Source of the DNA: Ilyomonas sp965199905
Lineage (GTDB): Bacteria; Bacteroidota; Bacteroidia; Chitinophagales; Chitinophagaceae
NCBI GenBank assembly: GCA_965199905.1
Contig: OZ241366.1
Coordinates: 1,860,001-1,924,000 of the forward strand
Direction: 5' to 3'
DNA length: 64,000 nucleotides
The translations under genes and the position numbers were made by a program. Below the pieces are notes generated by a model. It made no database searches. It worked only from the letters and a program-made list of their open reading frames with translations, and was not told where the DNA came from. Of this stretch, positions 58,825 through 64,000 are shown piece after piece. Position 1 is the first letter of the stretch. Every line of letters starts with the position of its first letter.

Positions 58825-59919
58825 TTAATCACTAAACTTGCTCTTCGTTTTCGGCACTAGCAGCAGGCTTTTGCGGAGCATTTGCTTCAGGTGTATTTTC
58901 ACCAGTTGTCCCATGGTTCTTGCTTTAAAAAAAAGCAATTGATTGAAATGTTGTGCCAGTTCATTTTTCAGTTGACTTATCTTTTCGCTCTTCGAAATAT
59001 CATCTTCCGTCATAATATCGAGCAACTCTTTTACGCGGTAGCGTGATGACACCAAACGAAACGTCATCATGGTGCGCTCTTCAGCCTGGTATTGCTTGAT
59101 AGATTTGGTGTCGAGATGGTTTTGCGCAAGCTGAACAAATTTATTATTCTCTTTAAAAAACTGTGGCAGGTACAAATTCTTTTTGCCTTCATAACTCTGT
59201 TGGTCAAAGTCAATAGCGCGGATGCGATACTGTACATCTTCAACATCCGGCGTAATGTTGACAATAAAATTATAGCTGCGCATATCGCCAAGCAGCCGCA
59301 CAAAACACCGCTCGTTAAACTTCACAAACTCTTTAGCCAAACGGACCAGGTTGGTAGTAGGATTGGTAAGATATTGTTCCAGAAAAATATCGCCGGGCAC
59401 GCCGGCAATGTGTTCTTCCACCAACGTATTCTGGTTGGTAAAAAAAGTAATACGGTCGGGCGAAAGCAGGTGCTCTAACTCAAGCCCGTAAATACGGCTG
59501 GCATCGGCAAATTTGATGTAATAATGATCGTAATTGTCGTTGAATTTATTAACAATGCGGATGCGAAATGGCTGACTATTTCCAAAGCTGCAAAAATCAA
59601 TTCGCTGCACATCGAGGTGCTCGGTAAAGCTGAGGTCGCCTTCTGTTTTCAATATTGCATACGTTTGCACCAAAGTATCGCGCAGCCAATCCCATTCGCG
59701 CATATCGTAGGTAACGGTTTCCCAAAAGGTGTCATTTCCATATTTGTCTTTCAGCGGGATGGAATAAGTGAAGCGAAGCAAATCCTGGTAAGAAATAGGA
59801 AGCTTTGTTTCGCGCCCGTAGGTTTCCAGGTATTCGCGCAGGTTATTTTTGATGGGAAACATTGGCTTCCTGCACGAGGGGCGGATGGCGGCTTTGGTAT
59901 CGTCGTGAGCTTCAAACAT
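58825..59919 (-). CDS. Conserved hypothetical protein with a possible kinase-like fold
   Basis: A 364-residue soluble protein with no signal peptide. The middle part contains YYIKFADASRIYGLELEHLL, then VEEHIAGVPGDIFLEQYL, VKFNERCFVRLLGDMRSYNFIVNI and YRIRAIDFDQQS. The sequence LLGDMRSYNFIV followed by IRAIDFDQ resembles the catalytic loop (HGDxxxxN) and the DFG-like segment of aminoglycoside-phosphotransferase-like kinases. The first His is Leu here, and no P-loop is seen. A kinase-related fold is therefore an inference. It begins at ATG 59919; Met20 at 59862 is an alternative start. Confidence 0.6.
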   Translation of the reverse strand: MFEAHDDTKAAIRPSCRKPMFPIKNNLREYLETYGRETKLPISYQDLLRFTYSIPLKDKYGNDTFWETVTYDMREWDWLRDTLVQTYAILKTEGDLSFTEHLDVQRIDFCSFGNSQPFRIRIVNKFNDNYDHYYIKFADASRIYGLELEHLLSPDRITFFTNQNTLVEEHIAGVPGDIFLEQYLTNPTTNLVRLAKEFVKFNERCFVRLLGDMRSYNFIVNITPDVEDVQYRIRAIDFDQQSYEGKKNLYLPQFFKENNKFVQLAQNHLDTKSIKQYQAEERTMMTFRLVSSRYRVKELLDIMTEDDISKSEKISQLKNELAQHFNQLLFFKARTMGQLVKIHLKQMLRKSLLLVPKTKSKFSD

Positions 59920-60012
59920 GGATGTAAAGTATTAAAAACGCAGCGTGATATTGGGCATGTAAGTTTTATAAATCACAGCTTTCTTTTTTAAAGAGAAATA
60001 CAAAATCTTGCA

Positions 60013-60970
60013 TTACTTACTTACAATTTTATAGATTGTATTTTTCTTATCTCCTTCTTTCTCCCAAATGCCAAGCTCAATTCCTTTCCTTAAATCACGG
60101 CTGGCTATAGCGGAAGATAGTTCCTTAAAGACATCCATATAATTTTTTCGTGTAAAAGCTAATTTGTTTATCTGTGCGAAATACTGAATTCTATCATTGT
60201 CCGTCAGTACCCGGCTTTTATAAGATAACAAACCTGCTAAAGATTCATCCAGTATTCCAAGCATATATTCAATAAAAGGAGTGGAATAACCTACGTTATC
60301 AATTTGTGTCAGCGCTTTATAATAAGCGCTGCTATCCCTGCTGATAAAACTCTCAAAAGGCAAAAACCCGAATACAGGATATTCTTCCATCAGTATAATA
60401 GTCTGCCAGAGTCTGCCTATTCTTCCATTGCCGTCCATAAACGGATGAATAAATTCCATTTCATAATGAAAAACACAATTTCTGATTAAAGCCATTTCAG
60501 CTTTATCAGAGCTATATAACGAAATAAATCTTTCATCTGGCCGGGAACATTCATATATGGCGGCGCTATGTGCTTTACTTGCTTACCTTTTACGATACCA
60601 ACGCCACTTCTTCTGTACTTCCCTGCATCAGGCAATAAGTTTTCCATTAGAAGCTTATGCGCTTTTAGAAAACTTTTTTCTGAAGAAGCTGTAAACAGAG
60701 TTAGGCTGTCATATACAGCCGCCGCATTTATAACTTCCTGTATATCTTTTTGCGAACCCGGAATTCGCTTATTTTCAAGGATAGCTGTCACCTGTGCTTC
60801 GCTTAATTTGTTGCCTTCTATCTTAATAGATGAATGAATTGTTTTGATTTTATTCTGCTTTCTCAAATGTGGCGGCTGCTTTACAAGATAACATGCATTC
60901 AACTCGCCGGTTTTTTTGAAACAGAAGCAATTCTTTGAAGAATAAGACTCGTTATCTGATATGGCGGCAT
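60013..60970 (-). pseudogene. Fic-family protein, broken by two frameshifts
   Basis: The ATG at 60970 begins MPPYQITSLILQRIASVSKK; the frame then stops just after a run of seven A (60912-60918). The rest follows one frame over: GELNACYLVKQPPHLRKQNKIKTIHSS with the class II inhibitory motif SIKIEGN, down to MKDLFRYI. A second shift near 60505 leads to the catalytic part: EMALIRNCVFHYEMEFIHPFMDGNGRIGRLW with the Fic motif HPFxDGNGRxxR intact, and a winged-helix-like end. Each break needs only one inserted base, and the first is in a homopolymer. Intact homologues are adenylyltransferases that AMPylate a target protein. Confidence 0.85.
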
Positions 60971-61020
60971 CACGATGATAGTATCAAAAATACGCAGACA
61001 TACTATAACTGAATAAAAAA

Positions 61021-61048
61021 AAATCCTCCTGCAGACGCAGGAGGATTA
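61021..61048 (-). terminator. Terminator after the DUF2130 gene
   Basis: On the minus strand AATCCTCCTGC and GCAGGAGGATT form a perfect 11-bp stem around a 4-nt loop, followed by a run of nine T. It lies 32 bases beyond the stop of the gene ending at 61080. Confidence 0.85.
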
Positions 61049-61079
61049 CAATTTAAAGGACTATAAAAAACAGATTTAA

Positions 61080-62330
61080 TTAGTCAACGGCTATCATAAG
61101 TTCATCTTCTATCAGGTTCATGTTCACAGCATCGCTGCCAGCAATGCCTTCTACCGAACCTTTGATGTGTGCAGCGTTCAGCATAATTTTCTCCAGTTGC
61201 TTTTCCCGCATTTTCCAAAGCTTCTCCATTGTATCCCGCTCTTTCTGAATGCTCATTTTTAATTGCATAAAACCTTCACGCATAGCGCTCCATTGCTCGC
61301 TAAATTCACTGCTCGTGAGGTAGTCATACATCATCGTCATTTTCTCGCCTTTATTCTCCTGGCTTTTGGCTGCGGTGTGCACTTTCATAATGCCGGAACG
61401 AAGGATAGCAGCCAGGCTTCTCACTTCAAGAAAAGAACAGATATAAACACCTTCGCGCTCACCAAACCGTTCCATATCTTTCGGCATCACCTGCGTAACA
61501 ATAATGGCAACATCAGCGCCATGCGCACGCATATCGGCTTTCAGCTTTTCTATCCAATCGGTACCGAAGCTGAGCGTGCGCTTACTTTCATAAATAATCT
61601 TCCCGCATTCCTGGCCAAAATTGTTGCAAACAGTTTGAACACAATCGGCACCACGAACACCTTTACCAACGGGGTCAATTTTATCAAACACAAACGAACT
61701 GCGTAGTATTTCTTCCAGCAATAATTCCTGCACTTCGCCCTGCAGTTGCATACTTCCCTGTTCAGCTTTGCGGCGCATTTCTTCGGCAAGGCGCTTCTGA
61801 TCTTCCAGTTGCTTTTCCTTTTCGGCAAGCTTCAGCTTAAAGTCGATTTCCATCTGCTGGAAGCGACGGTCTTCTGCCTGGCGGATTTCGATGGAAAGAC
61901 GGTCGCGCTCATTTAAAAGGCGTTGCTGCATTTCTATTTCCAGCTCAGCTTCCTTGGCTTTTAAAGCCTGCTCTTTTTGCAAATAATCCAGCTCTTTTTT
62001 GCGGGATGATTTCAGTTTCTCTTCGGTATCGTTGCAAGCTTCCTGCAGAATGCGAAGCTGATTTTCAAAATCGCCGGCGATGCTTTTACGAAGAGAAATT
62101 TCCATTTTCCCGCTCAGCTCCCGCTTTTCTTTTTCTACCCGGCGCGTGGCCTCTTCTTCCACTTGCTGAATCTGCTTCTGAAGGTCGGCCTGCTTCTGCT
62201 TATATTCTTCTTCCTTGCGGCTTTGCCACTGCATCACTTTTGCCTTGGCTTCTCGTTCCACCTCCTGGCGTATGGCATCGCTGGCTTCAAACTGATGACC
62301 ACAGCCCGGACATTTCATTTCTGTTGGCAT
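61080..62330 (-). CDS. DUF2130 domain-containing protein
   Basis: A 416-residue protein. It begins with a short Cys pair (MKCPGCGHQFEAS), then has a long predicted coiled coil (about residues 20-205, with runs of Glu/Lys/Gln such as RKEEEYKQKQADLQKQIQQ). The C-terminal domain contains GVRGADCVQTV, then IIYESKRTLSFGTDWIEKLKADMRAHGADVAIIVTQ, which looks like a PD-(D/E)xK nuclease-like core (D ... E-x-K). This matches the DUF2130 family, often near DNA-processing or defence genes, with unknown function. It is a single gene with its own terminator. Confidence 0.85.
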   Translation of the reverse strand: MPTEMKCPGCGHQFEASDAIRQEVEREAKAKVMQWQSRKEEEYKQKQADLQKQIQQVEEEATRRVEKEKRELSGKMEISLRKSIAGDFENQLRILQEACNDTEEKLKSSRKKELDYLQKEQALKAKEAELEIEMQQRLLNERDRLSIEIRQAEDRRFQQMEIDFKLKLAEKEKQLEDQKRLAEEMRRKAEQGSMQLQGEVQELLLEEILRSSFVFDKIDPVGKGVRGADCVQTVCNNFGQECGKIIYESKRTLSFGTDWIEKLKADMRAHGADVAIIVTQVMPKDMERFGEREGVYICSFLEVRSLAAILRSGIMKVHTAAKSQENKGEKMTMMYDYLTSSEFSEQWSAMREGFMQLKMSIQKERDTMEKLWKMREKQLEKIMLNAAHIKGSVEGIAGSDAVNMNLIEDELMIAVD

Positions 62331-62704
62331 AGTAATTCCTTTTCGCTTTTAGTTTTTCAGAAACCAATATTACGACGGCTTCATTTACTAAAAGCATTAG
62401 CAAACACACTTTCTTTTTCCACAAACATTCATTTTGCTGTGCAAAGGCTGTGAATAATACTGAAAGGCAATAGTATTATATATAGACTTTTACTTACCTA
62501 AATAAACGTTGTTTTGATTACTTTATAATGACTTGATTCATTAAACTACATCGATTTTAGAAAGAATGAATAAGAATTTCATTTCGGGTTTAATAACTTA
62601 TAGTGGAAACCAGGATTGATTAGAAGAGGCATTTTTAAGCGCACATCATTTTTAAAGAGGAAGATTGGGTCTTAAAATTAGCTGTTGCAAAAGCTCAATT
62701 ATTG
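62331..62704. other. Intergenic region upstream of the DUF2130 gene
   Basis: The first 375 bases of a 600-base gap between two divergent genes. No ORF, remnant or strong hairpin was recognised. Confidence 0.4.
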
Positions 62705-62830
62705 TACGAAACCTTGATGTGCGATTTTTATATCTCTTTACTTAAAAGAGATATAAGAACAAATCTTCCATTGCATGGGGCAGTTCAGAAAAGTGACAGA
62801 CGATGGTAACATAAACTTGTATTTCGTATT
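62705..62830 (-). repeat. Dispersed intergenic repeat, copy 9 (AT-rich hairpin core)
   Basis: In its own orientation it starts GAAATACAAGTTTATGTTACC, ATCGTCTGTCAC, and has the core hairpin TTCTTATATCTCTTTT ... AAAGAGATATAAAAA with one mismatch, then CGCACATCAAGGTTTCG. The right end is truncated compared with copies 2 and 4. It lies in the gap between the DUF2130 gene and the luciferase-like monooxygenase gene. Confidence 0.8.
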
Positions 62831-62904
62831 TCCTTTTTTGTATAATTGCCAGCCGGCAAATCGTTTCACATCGCACATCGTATACCTAACATCATACATA
62901 GAAT

Positions 62905-62912
62905 TACCTTTG
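62905..62912 (+). promoter_or_regulatory. -7 box before the LLM monooxygenase gene
   Basis: TACCTTTG matches TAnnTTTG exactly and lies 18 bases before the ATG at 62931. No -33 box was found at the usual spacing. Confidence 0.4.
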
Positions 62913-62930
62913 CCTTCAAATTAAACAGAC

Positions 62931-63989
62931 ATGGAATTAGGGATTTATACGTTCGTTGAGGCAATGCCTGATGCGCAGAACAACACCATCAGCGGTTACC
63001 AGCGATTGAAGGATTTAATGGAAGAAATAGAACTTGCCGACCAGTTAGGGCTTGATGTGTTTGGCATTGGCGAGCATCACCGACGCGAGTTTGTAGCTTC
63101 ATCTCCGGCTACGTTGTTGGCAGCGGCGGCAGTAAAAACAAAACAAATCAAACTTACCAGCAGCGTAACGGTGTTAAGCTCCGATGACCCGGTGCGCGTA
63201 TTCCAGGAATTTGCAACGGTGGATTTACTATCAAAAGGCAGAGCCGAAATCATGGCAGGCAGAGGTTCCTTTATCGAATCGTTTCCTTTATTTGGTTACG
63301 ATCTGAAAGACTACGATACACTCTTCACCGAAAAGCTGGAATTGCTTTTAAAGCTGAACGAAAGCGAAATAGTAAGCTGGCAGGGAAAGAAACGTTTCTC
63401 ATTTTCCAACCTCGGTATTTACCCGCAGCCTTACCATAAAATGCCCATCTGGATTGCGGTTGGCGGTACGCCCGAAAGCATTGCCCGCGCCGGAAAACTG
63501 GGCTTACCCATGGCACTTGCCATCATTGGCGGCACGCCCGACAGGTTTGTACCTCATGCAAATTTTTATAAAGATGCGTGGCAAAGAGGAGGACATGATA
63601 TGTCAGCTTTTCAATTGGGCATCAACTCACAAGGTTTTCTTGCAGATGATTCGCAGGAAGCCTCCAATATTTATTTTCCGCCTTACGCTAAGATGATGAC
63701 GCAGATTGGTAAAGAACGTGGCTGGCCGCCTGCCACGCGCCTGCAGTTTGATCATTACCGCAGCGAGCAGGGATATTTAATGGTTGGCAGTCCGCAACAA
63801 GTCATTGATAAAATATTGCATGAACATGAACTGTTTGGTCATACCCGCTTTTTAATGCAAATGAGCATCGGCTCCATACCGCACGATAAAATGATGCGCT
63901 CGATAGAATTGTATGGCAATGTGGTAGCGCCTGCGGTGCGAAAAGCATTGGCTTTTTCTGGCGCTAAAAACGCTTTACCAACATCATGA
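62931..63989 (+). CDS. Luciferase-like (LLM) flavin-dependent monooxygenase
   Basis: A 352-residue TIM-barrel oxidoreductase of the bacterial-luciferase-like group. It begins MELGIYTFVEAMPDAQ and shows GLDVFGIGEHHRREFVASSPATLLAAAAVKTK, SSVTVLSSDDPVRVFQEFATVDLLSKGRAEIMAGRGS, and PIWIAVGGTPESIARAGKLGLP, the usual FMN or F420 binding landmarks. The GEHH motif and the length favour the FMN-type alkanal-like group. The native substrate is unknown. The stop is at 63989, just inside the window. Confidence 0.92.
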   Translation: MELGIYTFVEAMPDAQNNTISGYQRLKDLMEEIELADQLGLDVFGIGEHHRREFVASSPATLLAAAAVKTKQIKLTSSVTVLSSDDPVRVFQEFATVDLLSKGRAEIMAGRGSFIESFPLFGYDLKDYDTLFTEKLELLLKLNESEIVSWQGKKRFSFSNLGIYPQPYHKMPIWIAVGGTPESIARAGKLGLPMALAIIGGTPDRFVPHANFYKDAWQRGGHDMSAFQLGINSQGFLADDSQEASNIYFPPYAKMMTQIGKERGWPPATRLQFDHYRSEQGYLMVGSPQQVIDKILHEHELFGHTRFLMQMSIGSIPHDKMMRSIELYGNVVAPAVRKALAFSGAKNALPTS

Positions 63990-64000
63990 GGTAACCATTT

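Overview
The window reads as a chromosomal segment of a Bacteroidota bacterium, most likely Chitinophagaceae. The protein set fits this (type B L31, DUF6427, DUF4783, DUF5672, a Mla cassette in the order E-F-D, a lysine/alanine-rich histone H1-like protein), as do start regions with little Shine-Dalgarno signal and a few promoters of the Bacteroidota type (TTTG - 19 nt - TAnnTTTG). There is no rRNA operon, prophage or CRISPR array. One tRNA (Asp) is present. The species cannot be named from the sequence alone.

Layout. 1-4070 (minus): serA (cut by the window edge), rpmE2, priA. 4080-6560: a decayed response regulator, a cysteine-free isochorismatase-like hydrolase, a YceI lipoprotein with a palindromic promoter, a small conserved ORF. 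6870-9146: the RelA/SpoT protein. 9577-11831: sugar epimerase plus glycosyltransferase. 11931-14818: serS, a small conserved ORF, a secreted cyclophilin, gcvH. 14950-18067: a 59-aa ORF, the H1-like protein, a DUF5672 protein, a conserved ORF and a CCG Fe-S protein. 18399-21485: DsbD, a free DsbD-alpha protein, purQ. 21646-27881: membrane and secreted proteins, a queuosine-precursor-type transporter, a Na+/H+ antiporter. 28211-29225: an OmpA remnant next to an inactive IS5-family element. 29319-34850: tex, gpmI, a DUF4783 protein, accA. The tRNA-Asp gene follows at 34942-35015. 35413-40119: a peptidase remnant, a TolB-like protein, mlaD-mlaF-mlaE. 40426-44720: a small membrane ORF, a NarL-type remnant, gamma-glutamyltranspeptidase, then a graveyard (beta-helix pseudogene and IS3 remnant). 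45122-50253: a four-gene cassette of two vanadium-haloperoxidase/PAP2-like lipoproteins around two outer-membrane barrel proteins. 50750-52149: an anchored protein, a toxin-antitoxin pair with a dead toxin, a small membrane protein. 52336-54606: a Tes-like radical SAM enzyme with an Lgt paralogue. 54754-62330: a frameshifted Uma2 protein, a GH65-like secreted enzyme, a 59-aa ORF and DUF6338 protein, a kinase-fold-like protein, a frameshifted Fic protein, a DUF2130 protein. 62931-63989: a luciferase-like monooxygenase.

How the genes work together. Most are housekeeping: serine synthesis, replication restart, stringent response, tRNA charging, C1 metabolism, purines, glycolysis, fatty-acid initiation. 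Envelope functions recur: Mla lipid transport, DsbD thiol relay, the Lgt paralogue, haloperoxidase lipoproteins with barrels. The accessory part shows heavy decay: at least nine gene remnants, several broken by single-base changes.

Three things stand out. (1) A family of at least nine dispersed intergenic repeats of about 90-150 bp has conserved ends but interchangeable hairpin cores, and in one copy the loop is inverted. (2) The VHPO-barrel-barrel-VHPO cassette. (3) The Tes-like radical SAM/Lgt-paralogue pair, which suggests an unexplored lipid modification. The DsbD alpha domain is also notable: its redox cysteines are missing from the fusion and present in the adjacent free-standing protein.
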